Of a stretch of DNA of 33,616 bases, positions 8,648 to 16,924 are shown one piece after another. The stretch lies in assembly GCF_011516935.1 (NCBI RefSeq), contig NZ_WOTF01000021.1:1-33616 (forward strand). Direction: 5' to 3'. Below the pieces are notes generated by a model. The model was not told the origin of the DNA. It was given only the letters and a program-made list of their open reading frames with translations, and did not search any database. The DNA comes from Acetobacter farinalis. Its GTDB lineage: Bacteria > Pseudomonadota > Alphaproteobacteria > Acetobacterales > Acetobacteraceae. The translations under genes and the position numbers were made by a program. Every line of letters starts with the position of its first letter. Position 1 is the first letter of the stretch.

Positions 8648-9142
8648 TCATCTTGTGTGCACTCTCTCTGGCCCGGTGCCATCTTTCTGCCCGATGGCAG
8701 CCTGTTCGACCCGGTCCAGAATCCCGCAGCACTGCTCGAGCTCCTGCGGGGAGATATGTTCCGTCAGGCGTGTTGCCACATTATCCGCCGCATGGCTGAC
8801 AAGTACGGCAATTTTCCGGCCTTCCTCGGTAATGCTCACCAGCTTGGAGCGGCGGTCTTCCTCATCCGTTTCACGGATGATAAACCCGCGCTTCTCCAGC
8901 ACGTCCAGCAGCCGCACCAGAGACGGCGCTTCAAGGGACAGGGAACGGGCAAGGTCAGTCTGCCTGGCTGGCTGCTCTGACAAGCTGAGATAATAAATAG
9001 GACGCCAGGTGGCGTCCGTCAGGTTGAACCGGCGCAAATCCGCATCAATCTCCCGCCGCCATACCGCGGCAAGACGCGCCAGCCGGTGCCCGAAGGACCG
9101 GCGGCTTTCGAGAGCATCATCAGGATGAGGCTGAAGGTTCAT
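8648..9142 (-). CDS. MarR-family transcriptional regulator
   Basis: A 164-residue winged-helix regulator. The recognition helix region PARQTDLARSLSLEAPSLVRLLDVLEKRGF and the wing DEEDRRSKLVSITEEGRKI are classic MarR features (about residues 58-112). It is the first gene of the efflux operon and probably represses it, with de-repression by a small aromatic or phenolic ligand as in related systems. The ligand is inferred, not seen. The upstream region 9143-9190 has only a short imperfect dyad (CATGC ... GCATG), so I do not call an operator. Confidence 0.93.
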   Translation of the reverse strand: MNLQPHPDDALESRRSFGHRLARLAAVWRREIDADLRRFNLTDATWRPIYYLSLSEQPARQTDLARSLSLEAPSLVRLLDVLEKRGFIIRETDEEDRRSKLVSITEEGRKIAVLVSHAADNVATRLTEHISPQELEQCCGILDRVEQAAIGQKDGTGPERVHTR

Positions 9143-9276
9143 AACATGCCCATACTAGCAAGCATGCAAACTGTTCGCACACTCACAAAATCAAGGGCAA
9201 TCATTCTCAGAAAAAATTGGCCCCCGCCAATGCAAAAATGGAATGGAACCTATGGGCAAAAGCAAATGAGGGAAAA

Positions 9277-9702
9277 TCAGCTCTTACGGCCGCGTACTAT
9301 ATCCCACACCTTGCGTGTGCCGGTCCGGCCAAGGGAGCCAGCCACGGTGGCCGTAACAGCCGCCATGGTAATCGATTCACGCATCTCCGTGGCGCAGCGG
9401 TTCCGCGCAATGCGGGCTTCCACTTCGGCTGTTGTCAGGTAGGAACGGCGGCCGAACAACACGCAGATCAGCGCGAAAAACACATCCAGCGCAAACACGC
9501 CGAAGGCGGCTGTAACCGGCCCCCAGTGGAAGGTGAACAGAAAAAGCGCCCAGAGGAGTCCATGCCCGGAAATCAGGGCAAAAAAACCAAACACCGCAGC
9601 GGCGACAAGAAACGCTGCCTGCTTTCCTAGCCTGACAGCCATCTGCTGCATGAGATGGGACTGTGCGTGCAGGGCTGACCTGCCAAGTTCAAAAATACGC
9701 AT
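9277..9702 (-). CDS. YqjE-like membrane protein (holin-superfamily type)
   Basis: A 141-residue protein with two strong membrane helices (about residues 27-47 and 52-85 as a hairpin) and a basic C-terminus. The topology and its pairing with a DUF883 gene resemble the YqjE (phage holin 3-6 superfamily) and YqjD pair of enterobacteria. The name holin is structural only; nothing here suggests lysis. It starts 38 bases after the stop of the DUF883 gene on the same strand. Sequence identity to YqjE is not established. Confidence 0.65.
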   Translation of the reverse strand: MRIFELGRSALHAQSHLMQQMAVRLGKQAAFLVAAAVFGFFALISGHGLLWALFLFTFHWGPVTAAFGVFALDVFFALICVLFGRRSYLTTAEVEARIARNRCATEMRESITMAAVTATVAGSLGRTGTRKVWDIVRGRKS

Positions 9703-9740
9703 GGACTCCGGCGCTACCTTCGTTCAGATCACAGGACGCG

Positions 9741-10043
9741 TCAGCGTGACATCCGACCGAGGATAAAGCCCACAACACCGGAAATGGCGATGGATACCCA
9801 TGGCGACTGCGCACGCGTCTGCTTGGAAATATCGTTGCGCGCATGATTGGCCAGTTCCCGCACATTGGCAACTGCTTCTTCGGTCAAATTCCCGGCTTTA
9901 CCGCCAGCATTTGTCAATGCAGGCACCACATGCTTGGTGATCAGCCGTTCCAGATGCGCTTTTACCGCATCAATTTCATCACGGGCTGTTTCAACGGCTT
10001 CTTCGCCAGCAGCCTTTACATCCTTGATTTTGTCAGAAGACAT
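9741..10043 (-). CDS. DUF883 (ElaB/YqjD-type) membrane-anchored protein
   Basis: A 100-residue protein with a long charged amphipathic helix (residues 1-75) and a C-terminal membrane anchor ending in a glycine motif and GRMSR, the standard layout of the DUF883 family. E. coli YqjD and ElaB are tail-anchored inner-membrane proteins that associate with ribosomes in stationary phase; whether that holds here is unknown. A good ribosome binding site (GGAT/TCTCC on the opposite strand) precedes ATG 10041-10043. It is the first gene of a two-gene unit with the YqjE-like protein. Confidence 0.85.
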   Translation of the reverse strand: MSSDKIKDVKAAGEEAVETARDEIDAVKAHLERLITKHVVPALTNAGGKAGNLTEEAVANVRELANHARNDISKQTRAQSPWVSIAISGVVGFILGRMSR

Positions 10044-10114
10044 GGAGAAATCCTACTCACTCTATAACTCATTGACAGCGCCCCTTATTAACAGACGACC
10101 ACGGAGAGAGTTGC

Positions 10115-11236
10115 ATGCAGGCCGCGCATGGCACGCCCCCACAGCTTGAGCTTCACACTCTCGCGTTCCTTCCGCCGCGCCCCGGCCTGTCTTTGAGTGT
10201 GGCAAAGGGGCAGTGCGTCGCGCTTCTGGGAATCGGCGCCGAACAGGATGACCTGATGCGCCTGACAGACGTGCTCTCCGGCCATGCCCCCAGTTACGGA
10301 GGGCACATCCGCGTGGGAGGAGAGGATGTCACCCGCCGCCCGACAGGCCAACGCGGGCTTGCCACCCTCGGGGAGCACGCCCCCCTGTTCCCGCATCTGA
10401 CCCTCGCGGAGAATATTCTTTTCCCCCTGCGGGCTTCCGGGCAGGTCTCCGCAACAGAAAGCGAACGCCGCATGGCGGAAACTCTGGCTCTTGCAGGGCT
10501 GGATGGATATCGCGCGCTCAAACCGGCCCAGCTCACGCCCGAACAGACCCTGCGTGGCCAGCTTGCGCGGGCTCTCGTCATGCGTCCGGAAATTCTCGTG
10601 CTTAACCGTCCCTTCAGCAAGCTGGACTATACTGGCACCAGGCGGGTGCTGGCGTTGCTGGAAAAACTGCAACGCGCCATTGGCCTCAGCACGCTGCTCC
10701 TCACGCGTAACCGCACGGAAGCCCTGATGGCAGGAGACACAATCGGCATTCTTGAAAACGGCATCCTGCTCCAGCTTGCCCCGGCCCCCACGCTGCTCAA
10801 CCGCCCGACGCATGAGCGCGTTGCCACAGGCTTTGGCGAGGCCAACATGCTCACCGGCAAAGTCCTCTCTCTGGAAGACGATATGGCCGAACTTCGCCTC
10901 CCAACAGGGGAGACCGTGGAGGCCATGGCCGCTCCCGGTCTGGAGGAACAGGACCTCGCCACTCTCTGCATCGCGCCAGACAGGCTCTCCGTCATGTTCC
11001 CCCGCCAGCCCAGCGCCTCTGCTGATGAAGACGGCATGCTGGCGTGCACGCTCATCTCCGCCCGCCATGTGGGAACAGCCATTCACATGCGCTTTCGTAT
11101 GCAGGATGGCGGGGAAATTATTGCTCATCGCCCCCCTGTTCACACCGCACGAGACCTGGAGCCGGGGCGCATCGCACTGCTTGCCTGGCAAACAGCCAAC
11201 GCCACTGCCTTTCCGATGGACCAGAAATCAGGCTAG
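10115..11236 (+). CDS. ABC-transporter ATPase homologue with lost catalytic motifs
   Basis: A 373-residue protein with the fold signature of PotA/FbpC-type import ATPases, including FPHLTLAENILFPL after the Q-loop and a C-terminal TOBE-like domain (about 245-360, with CIAPDRLSVM). Every catalytic motif is altered. The Walker A region reads LLGIGAEQDDLMRL (residues 37-50) with no GKS/T. The Q-loop glutamine is E87. The signature LSGGQ is LTPEQ (140-144). Walker B LLLLDEP is ILVLNRP (160-166), losing both acidic residues. The switch histidine is R198. The frame is intact with a GGAGAG ribosome binding site, so it looks like a maintained pseudo-ATPase rather than a decayed gene. It heads an operon with a solute-binding protein and a small permease-like protein. 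Confidence 0.8.
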   Translation: MQAAHGTPPQLELHTLAFLPPRPGLSLSVAKGQCVALLGIGAEQDDLMRLTDVLSGHAPSYGGHIRVGGEDVTRRPTGQRGLATLGEHAPLFPHLTLAENILFPLRASGQVSATESERRMAETLALAGLDGYRALKPAQLTPEQTLRGQLARALVMRPEILVLNRPFSKLDYTGTRRVLALLEKLQRAIGLSTLLLTRNRTEALMAGDTIGILENGILLQLAPAPTLLNRPTHERVATGFGEANMLTGKVLSLEDDMAELRLPTGETVEAMAAPGLEEQDLATLCIAPDRLSVMFPRQPSASADEDGMLACTLISARHVGTAIHMRFRMQDGGEIIAHRPPVHTARDLEPGRIALLAWQTANATAFPMDQKSG

Positions 11237-11348
11237 AATTGCTCCTGACCTGAGCAGCAACCGCATGAGGCCACCCCTGTCCGTTTTTTTGTTCCGCGAT
11301 ACACCCCCTGAAACCGCCCCCCGCCACCCGGCGCGGAGCCGTTCCGCC

Positions 11349-12377
11349 ATGGTGGCTGCCATCCGGCAGGGCCTGACGGTTTTTGTTCTGGGGAGTCTGG
11401 TTCTGTCCTCTGTCACGCAGGCCCATGCGCGTCCGGCGCGCCGGAGCCACCGGACAACCGTAACGCCCATAAGAATACTGACATTCGGTGGCGCCATTGC
11501 GGCCACTCAACAGAAAGTCCTGTTCACCCCCTATGCCGAGCTTGTCAAACGTCCAGTAAGCCTTACGCTCTGGAATGGTGACATCACATGGCTCCGCAAG
11601 CTGGAGACGGACACCCCCAACCGCTGGGCCGCGGTCATGATGGAAACCAGCTCCCTGCAAATCAGCTGCTCTCTGGGGCTGCTGGTGCGAGACCCGGCCG
11701 ATCCCTCCACCAACGGATGCGGCCAGTCCTCCGCCGCCATTGATTTTGCCATGGCGTGGGACCGCTCCCGGTTTGATACCCCGCCGGACTGGTCCGATTT
11801 CTGGGATGTCGCCCGCCATCCGGGCCGCCGCAGCCTGCGCCGGGACCCACGCACCACGCTGGAAATCGCGCTGCTGGCCGATGGCGTCCCCCCCGATGCC
11901 CTCTACCGAGTTCTGGACACGCAGGATGGCGTGGATCGGGCCTTCCGCAAGCTTGACCAGCTTCGCCCCTATCTTGTCTGGTGGTCCACCCCCGAGGAAG
12001 CCGCACGTATCCTCACAAAGGGGGGCGCGCTGATGGGTAGTGTCCCTACAGGGGAAATCCTGAGCGCAACCCCGGCTGAACGCGCCCGCTTCGGCCTGTA
12101 CTGGCCCCAACGCCTACAGGTGAATTACGCGTGGGGTGTGCCAAAAACCTCCGCACAGGAAAACACGGCTCTGGCGCTGACAGCGTGGCTGGAACACCCC
12201 ACGCAGAAGCAGGCTTTTGCCAATGCCTGGCCATCCCTGCCCTCTCTGGCGGAAATCAATGCCGGCTCACCGGACACCCGGCATCTGGCCGCCCCCATTC
12301 TGGTGAATGATGCCTTCTGGAGCACGCACCTCCCGGCTCTGGCCGAACGGTTTGAGCACTGGGCAGCGGAGCGGTGA
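11349..12377 (+). CDS. Periplasmic solute-binding protein, polyamine-type
   Basis: A PotD-like extracellular solute-binding protein. The stretch RRDPRTTLEIALLADGV followed by LYRVLDTQDGVDRAFRKLDQLRPYLVWW matches the hinge region of spermidine/putrescine-class binding proteins. I chose ATG 11349 because it gives a proper signal peptide (AIRQGLTVFVLGSLVLSSVTQAHA) and has GGAG ten bases upstream. ATG 11265 is in frame and would add 28 residues before the signal. The mature protein of about 315 residues is near normal size. Its stop overlaps the GTG of the next gene. The true ligand is not readable from sequence. Confidence 0.8.
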   Translation: MVAAIRQGLTVFVLGSLVLSSVTQAHARPARRSHRTTVTPIRILTFGGAIAATQQKVLFTPYAELVKRPVSLTLWNGDITWLRKLETDTPNRWAAVMMETSSLQISCSLGLLVRDPADPSTNGCGQSSAAIDFAMAWDRSRFDTPPDWSDFWDVARHPGRRSLRRDPRTTLEIALLADGVPPDALYRVLDTQDGVDRAFRKLDQLRPYLVWWSTPEEAARILTKGGALMGSVPTGEILSATPAERARFGLYWPQRLQVNYAWGVPKTSAQENTALALTAWLEHPTQKQAFANAWPSLPSLAEINAGSPDTRHLAAPILVNDAFWSTHLPALAERFEHWAAER

Positions 12378-12847
12378 ACCTCTCCGTGTCTGGCAGCCTG
12401 CCTTTCGGGGATGTGTCTGCCCTGATCACGCATGCAGCGTTCATGGCCGCAACCGGTATTTGTCTCGCCACACTGGTGCTGAGCGCGGCACTCGCAACCC
12501 GGCAGGGAGGCCGTTTGCATACCCTGCTCCTGCTCGTGCTTCTTCCTGCCACGGCAGGCGCCCTTTTTCTGCCCTTCCTGCTTCCTGCACAGCACGGATC
12601 CTGGCTCCTCTCCTTTTTTCAGGGTGTGCTGATTGGCCCGGCGATTTCACTGGTGCCTCTCAGCCGACTTAAAGCCGCACCCTCCTCATGGGGGCGCACC
12701 GCACAGGAACTGGGGGCGGGGGCTTTTACGCGCCTGCGCCTGCTCTGGCTCCCCCTGCTGGGCCGCCCTCTGGCCGGGAGTCTGTGTCTGGCCATTGCCC
12801 TCAGTCTGCTTGGAACGCTTGGAATCAACCGCCCCCCTCTTTCCTGA
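12374..12847 (+). CDS. Minimal ABC permease-like membrane protein
   Basis: A 157-residue protein with about four membrane helices (17-40, 50-70, 78-96, 133-150). Between the last two lies RTAQELGAGAFTRLRLLWLPL (residues 108-128), which resembles the EAA loop that importer permeases use to contact their ATPase. Normal permeases of this class are about 260-300 residues, so this is roughly the last half or a reduced form. The GTG start overlaps the binding-protein stop by four bases (GTGA), indicating coupled translation. No second permease gene is present. It could be a degenerate remnant or a dedicated small partner of the pseudo-ATPase. Confidence 0.65.
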   Translation: MNLSVSGSLPFGDVSALITHAAFMAATGICLATLVLSAALATRQGGRLHTLLLLVLLPATAGALFLPFLLPAQHGSWLLSFFQGVLIGPAISLVPLSRLKAAPSSWGRTAQELGAGAFTRLRLLWLPLLGRPLAGSLCLAIALSLLGTLGINRPPLS

Positions 12848-12874
12848 GGCAGGCTGGCGGTTTATCCTGCACCC

Positions 12875-13390
12875 ATGACGCCTCCCCCCTCCCCGGCCCC
12901 ATTCTGGGAAACCACCCCTCTCACAGAGATGACCACGGCTGAGTGGGAATCCTTGTGTGACGGGTGTGGCCGCTGCTGCCTGCACAAGTTGCGTGACGAA
13001 GAGACAGACGAAGTTCACTATACGTCTGTCGCCTGCCGCCTGCTGGATGTGGCAACCTGCCGCTGCACGGACTACCCGCAACGCCACAAAAAAGTGCAGG
13101 ATTGCATCACACTCACGCCGGAGATGGTGCCTGAACTGGACTGGCTCCCGCCGGATTGCGCATACCGCAGACTGTCTGAAGGCCGCCCCCTGCCGGAATG
13201 GCATCCGCTCATTACTGGCACACCGGAAAGCGTGATGGATTCCGGCGCTTCCGCTGCCGGGCGCTGCATCAGTGAACGTCAGGCCGGGGCGCTGGAAAAC
13301 TATCTGGTGGGCTGGCCCGGACTGCCCACCAAAAAGCCACGTGCGCAAAAGCGGCCGCCTGTCCGCCATATCCGTGCCAGCACACCCTGA
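12875..13390 (+). CDS. UPF0260 cysteine-cluster protein, YcgN-like
   Basis: A 171-residue cytoplasmic protein closely matching the E. coli YcgN pattern: [30 protein letters not shown] at residues 10-39, then [19 protein letters not shown] and the [11 protein letters not shown] segment. Clustered cysteines (CxxCxxCC and CxC) could bind a metal or Fe-S centre. The start at 12875 agrees with the usual distance before FW. The molecular function of the family is unknown. The 3' end overlaps the possible starts of the downstream metalloprotease gene. Confidence 0.92.
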   Translation: MTPPPSPAPFWETTPLTEMTTAEWESLCDGCGRCCLHKLRDEETDEVHYTSVACRLLDVATCRCTDYPQRHKKVQDCITLTPEMVPELDWLPPDCAYRRLSEGRPLPEWHPLITGTPESVMDSGASAAGRCISERQAGALENYLVGWPGLPTKKPRAQKRPPVRHIRASTP

Positions 13391-14147
13391 AAAATCAGGC
13401 CCGCCTTCCTCACGGGGTGATGCCACATCGCCCCGCACCAGCCTTTTGAGCACCACGCCCGACCTGATTGATCTGGCACCAGACTGCCGCGTGCCCGTGC
13501 TCTGGAAAACATCAGCCCGGGCGCGTCGCCTTTCTGTGCGGATCGACCCGCGCAGGCAGGCTGTTCTGGTCACACTCCCTTCCGGATTTCCGCGCACTCA
13601 GGCTCTGGATTTCCTGAAAAGCCAGACACGATGGATCAACCGGCGTCTGGCCCCGCTCCAGCAAGCCCCCGCCTTCCTGCCTGACCGAACCATTCCTCTG
13701 GAAGGAAAGCCCCACACCATCATCCATCAGCCCGCGGCACGCGGGGGCGTGTGGATAGAGGGGGACAAGATTTTTGTCAGCGGCGCGGAGGAATTCATCA
13801 CCCGACGCGTTACCGATTTCCTCCGCGCCCGCGCCCGCCTGACGTTAGGGGCTGAACTGCGCGCCATGGCCAGCACGTCTGGCCTGCACCCGGCACGGCT
13901 TGATATTCGCGATACGTCCAGCCGCTGGGGCAGTTGCTCCTCATCCGGGCGTATCATGCTGTCCTGGCGTCTGGTCATGGCACCTGATCTTGTCAGGCAT
14001 TATCTGATTGCGCATGAACTGACCCATCTGCGCCACATGAATCATGGCCCGGCGTTCTGGGCACTGGTTGACCAGCTCACGCCCCACCGACGCCAGGCAG
14101 AAGCATGGCTGAAACAACACGGCCCCAGCCTGTTGGGCGCACAGTAA
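13374..14147 (+). CDS. YgjP/SprT-like zinc metalloprotease (DUF45)
   Basis: A metallopeptidase of the YgjP (DUF45, M48-type) family. The zinc motif [16 protein letters not shown] near the C-terminus contains HExxH, with a downstream histidine in the NHGPAFW segment. The preceding [28 protein letters not shown] is the family's conserved core. The start is uncertain: the frame is open from GTG 13272. I give GTG 13374, because the conserved domain begins only at about 13470 and a longer start would overlap ycgN by over 100 bases; TTG 13446 is also possible. The natural substrate is unknown. Confidence 0.85.
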   Translation: MPAHPEKSGPPSSRGDATSPRTSLLSTTPDLIDLAPDCRVPVLWKTSARARRLSVRIDPRRQAVLVTLPSGFPRTQALDFLKSQTRWINRRLAPLQQAPAFLPDRTIPLEGKPHTIIHQPAARGGVWIEGDKIFVSGAEEFITRRVTDFLRARARLTLGAELRAMASTSGLHPARLDIRDTSSRWGSCSSSGRIMLSWRLVMAPDLVRHYLIAHELTHLRHMNHGPAFWALVDQLTPHRRQAEAWLKQHGPSLLGAQ

Positions 14148-14306
14148 ACGATCGGGACATGACTCAAACACTTGCCGCCACACACCAACATGCTAAAACG
14201 CGCCGTAACGTGGCAAGACTATAGCCTACAGACTACCTACTCAGTCCGCTCTGCGGACGAGAGAGACACCCTACCACAGGCCTGCCCACCACTCCGGCAG
14301 CCCTAT

Positions 14307-14392
14307 GCGAACTTGGCGGAATGGTAGACGCAGGAGACTTAAAATCTCCAGCCCGTAAGGGCGTGCGGGTTCGAGTCCCGCAGTTCGCACCA
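14307..14392 (+). tRNA. tRNA-Leu (anticodon UAA)
   Basis: The acceptor stem GCGAACT (14307-14313) pairs with AGTTCGC (14382-14388), followed by A and an encoded CCA. The anticodon arm GGAGA-CTTAAAA-TCTCC gives UAA. A long variable arm (around CCCGTAAGGGC) fits leucine. The T-arm GCGGG-TTCGAGT-CCCGC is perfect. The gene is intact and its 3' 30 bp serve as an integration site. Confidence 0.97.
14363..14392 (+). repeat. Attachment site copy 1 (tRNA 3' end)
   Basis: These 30 bases, starting GTGCGGGTTCGAG and ending GTTCGCACCA, are the T-arm, acceptor 3' strand and CCA of tRNA-Leu. They recur exactly at 28161-28190. Identity stops at both sides of the 30 bp. This is the left end of element 1. Confidence 0.9.
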
Positions 14393-14481
14393 TAAGGCAT
14401 TGATTTAGAAGCGTTTTTTCGTTTCGGTTTCAGGCTTATGATTTTCTTCCAGCATATTTCCCAGCAAGAGAGACTACGGGA

Positions 14482-16107
14482 ATGCTTAGGGTTGTTGGCA
14501 CCAGATATCATTTCAGAAGAGCGATTCCTCGCGACATCCAAGCCATATTGGGCCGCAAAGAGTTTTCCCTTTCGCTGAAAACCAGCAATAAAGTAGTAGC
14601 ACGCGAACGCGCGGGGCTGCTTTATGGGAGGATTGGCGAGTTGTTCACCAAGGCCAAAGACTTCGTCGCCGTCGAGCCTGATAAAGCCGACTGGAAGGAC
14701 CTGGCAGACCTTCAAGCCAAAATCATCGCGGAGCATGAAGCACTGCGCGATGTCGAACGTGCCGCCTCACAATCACGCCGCAAGGCTGATGCAGCCCGCC
14801 ATCTTTACGAGAAACTAGCACTTGTGAAGCAAACCGAAGACTTCTTCGAGCGTGTCACCCCCGCCATGCATGATCTTCTGCAACGTCTGAGCAAGCTGAA
14901 CACCGATATTCTTGTCGATACCAAAGTTAGCAACGCCGAAAAACAGGGATTCCGCGATCAGATTGCAAACCTGACGCATATCATCACCAGCCTCAACAAG
15001 ACCGAACAACCCGAAATCATTGAAACTTCGCAGGACGACACACCGGCCAAGAAAGACACCAAGAAGCGTGATATCAGGCCCAGACTGTCAGAAATGGCTG
15101 AACGCTTCGTATTTTCCGATCCAACCAAGAGCGCTGATACGATTAAAGGGACAACCAACTCCATTGCCCTGTTCACCGAAGCCTTTGGAGACATGCCAGT
15201 TGCTGATGTCACTGGAAAAATTGCGGGTGAATTCCGTGATCTGCTTTCAGGATTACCTGCGATGCATGGCAAGGGAAAATCAAACCCACCCATCCGTGAA
15301 GCTGTTGAACAAGCCGCCGAATTAGAACTGGAAACCGTATCTGGCAAGACCGTCAAAAACCATTTCTCCCGCATGTCCGCACTCTGGCGGCATCTGGTCC
15401 AACGCGACTATGCGCCCCGGAATCCCTTTGAAAAGTGGCAGTTTGACATCACAAAAAAGGTCGAGCGCCGTGCATGGTCTGAGCAGGAATTAGAGCAACT
15501 TGTATCCGCACCCTGGACGGGACGCAGCATATCCAAAAAGACCTATGAGGGCCTTGTACAAGTTGCCCTTTATACCGGTATGCGATTGGGTGAAATCTGC
15601 AACCTGCGCAATAAGGATATTGAGGTCATTGACGGTGTGCCCTGCTTCCATATTCAACCCTACGTTGAGATTGTAAACGGCAAGAAGCGCGAATGGTCTC
15701 CCAAGACGGCTGCCGGTACGCGGATTATCCCGATCCACAGCAAACTGATTGCTGCCGGGATCATGGATTTCAAAAACTCCGACACTTACTTCTTCGATGA
15801 ACTGACAATCGCTCCTCATGGCGTACGCGGAAGTGACTTTGCACAGGCGTTTTCGAAGTTCAAACGCCGTATGGGCATTCCTGAAGACGTATCATTCCAT
15901 TCATTCCGACATCTGGTTTCCACCAAGCTGCGCAATCAGGAGAATGACATCCGTGAACTCTGGATTGATGCATTGCTTGGGCACGAGGCAACGCATCGTT
16001 CACAAGGAACGACCAACTATATGTCAGGCATTGAAATCAAGAACCTACAACGCGTTGTGGAAGCTCTAGTCTATCCGTCCTTCTTACAATTTCCACATAC
16101 ACTATGA
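14482..16107 (+). CDS. Tyrosine recombinase integrase of element 1
   Basis: A 541-residue site-specific integrase. The N-terminus MLRVVGTRYHFRRAIPRDIQ with a following RERAGLLY helix is the DUF6538-type head of tRNA-associated island integrases. A charged coiled region spans about 70-190. The SAM-like core-binding domain is near 200-320. The catalytic domain shows R368 (GMRLGEIC), H473 and R476 (FHSFRH), LLGHEA and nucleophile Y513 (TTNYMSG). It begins just downstream of tRNA-Leu and probably inserts and excises element 1 at the 30-bp att repeat. It is clearly homologous to the second integrase at 28277. Confidence 0.95.
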   Translation: MLRVVGTRYHFRRAIPRDIQAILGRKEFSLSLKTSNKVVARERAGLLYGRIGELFTKAKDFVAVEPDKADWKDLADLQAKIIAEHEALRDVERAASQSRRKADAARHLYEKLALVKQTEDFFERVTPAMHDLLQRLSKLNTDILVDTKVSNAEKQGFRDQIANLTHIITSLNKTEQPEIIETSQDDTPAKKDTKKRDIRPRLSEMAERFVFSDPTKSADTIKGTTNSIALFTEAFGDMPVADVTGKIAGEFRDLLSGLPAMHGKGKSNPPIREAVEQAAELELETVSGKTVKNHFSRMSALWRHLVQRDYAPRNPFEKWQFDITKKVERRAWSEQELEQLVSAPWTGRSISKKTYEGLVQVALYTGMRLGEICNLRNKDIEVIDGVPCFHIQPYVEIVNGKKREWSPKTAAGTRIIPIHSKLIAAGIMDFKNSDTYFFDELTIAPHGVRGSDFAQAFSKFKRRMGIPEDVSFHSFRHLVSTKLRNQENDIRELWIDALLGHEATHRSQGTTNYMSGIEIKNLQRVVEALVYPSFLQFPHTL

Positions 16108-16240
16108 CATATAAAGGCGACATTGGGGGGGAAGCTGAATGTCGGCTGTCAGGCATGAAAATCTGACCTGACCGAGAGGCAGATTCGCATCATAAACGCG
16201 TTACGTCCTGCGTCTGATCCTGACCTGTCAGACAGGGTGT

Positions 16241-16924
16241 TCAATTATCGTCCTGCCCGGAACGCTCCGTTTTCCAGATATCCCGGTATAGAAAGACAAG
16301 GAAAGGGACGGGCCAGAGGAACGGAAAACTACCGTGCAGGGCCAGCCCCGTAGCGGCGGCCATCACGCCTGCCAGAAAAGCCCCCCACGAAAGTAGCGGC
16401 AGAAAAATGCTTCCTGCGATAGGGCGAATGTTCCTGTCCGGCGCAATCCATGACGCCATCCATTCCGCAATTCCCGATGCGGCTTTTAACAGGTTTGTCG
16501 TCACGACGATCGTGGGCATGGGCGTGCCGGAGAATTTCCCGATCGTTTCGCCCTGCACGGCCAGAAGTGCCGGAAGCACGAGAAATTCTCCCCAGTAACG
16601 CAGGGACGATCCCTGAACCGCCTGCGCCAGAACCATGAAGATCGTCATGACCATGACCCCGCAAGCTGGCGACCATAACAGCCGCATCAGGCTGGCCAGA
16701 ATAGCGGCAAGAAAAAATACGCCCAGCACACCCATCAGAAGCAGGCCGTGCTGCCAGTTCCCACTGATAAACGAGGCGCCCATATGCGTGGTATTGCCGG
16801 TCATCGCGCCGGCAAAGACACCGCTCAGATCGACGAAACTCAGGGCATCCACATAGCCTGCGACAAGCCCGAGAATGAGAACCCGCCGGGCGGAAATCGA
16901 GACGGGAAGAAGGGAAGACGGCAT
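16241..16924 (-). CDS. DUF1275 (YoaK-type) membrane protein
   Basis: A 227-residue membrane protein with about six helices. Residues FVDLSGVFAGAMTGNTTHMG (about 31-50) form the DUF1275/YoaK hallmark, including the conserved TGN. The start codon overlaps the antiporter stop by one base (TAATG), so it is the second gene of a two-gene unit. The transported substrate of the family is unknown. It is cargo of element 1. Confidence 0.9.
   Translation of the reverse strand: MPSSLLPVSISARRVLILGLVAGYVDALSFVDLSGVFAGAMTGNTTHMGASFISGNWQHGLLLMGVLGVFFLAAILASLMRLLWSPACGVMVMTIFMVLAQAVQGSSLRYWGEFLVLPALLAVQGETIGKFSGTPMPTIVVTTNLLKAASGIAEWMASWIAPDRNIRPIAGSIFLPLLSWGAFLAGVMAAATGLALHGSFPFLWPVPFLVFLYRDIWKTERSGQDDN

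Noticed and set aside
9143..9190. Possible MarR operator (CATGC ... GCATG)
   Set aside because: Short, imperfect dyad that could arise by chance; no second copy seen.
10088..11191. 367-residue minus-strand open frame opposite the pseudo-ATPase
   Set aside because: I considered whether the motif-poor plus-strand protein was itself the shadow. The plus strand keeps ABC landmarks (FPHLTLAEN, LARAL, TOBE region), a ribosome binding site and coupled neighbours; the minus frame has none.
14244..14258. GTCCGC-TCT-GCGGAC hairpin before tRNA-Leu
   Set aside because: Only 6 bp, no T-run and 97 bases after the protease stop; not enough for a terminator call.
14233..14736. 167-residue minus-strand frame through tRNA-Leu
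   Set aside because: Contains CGTRTRTPLRAGDFKSPAST, the well-known false protein made by reading a tRNA gene backwards.
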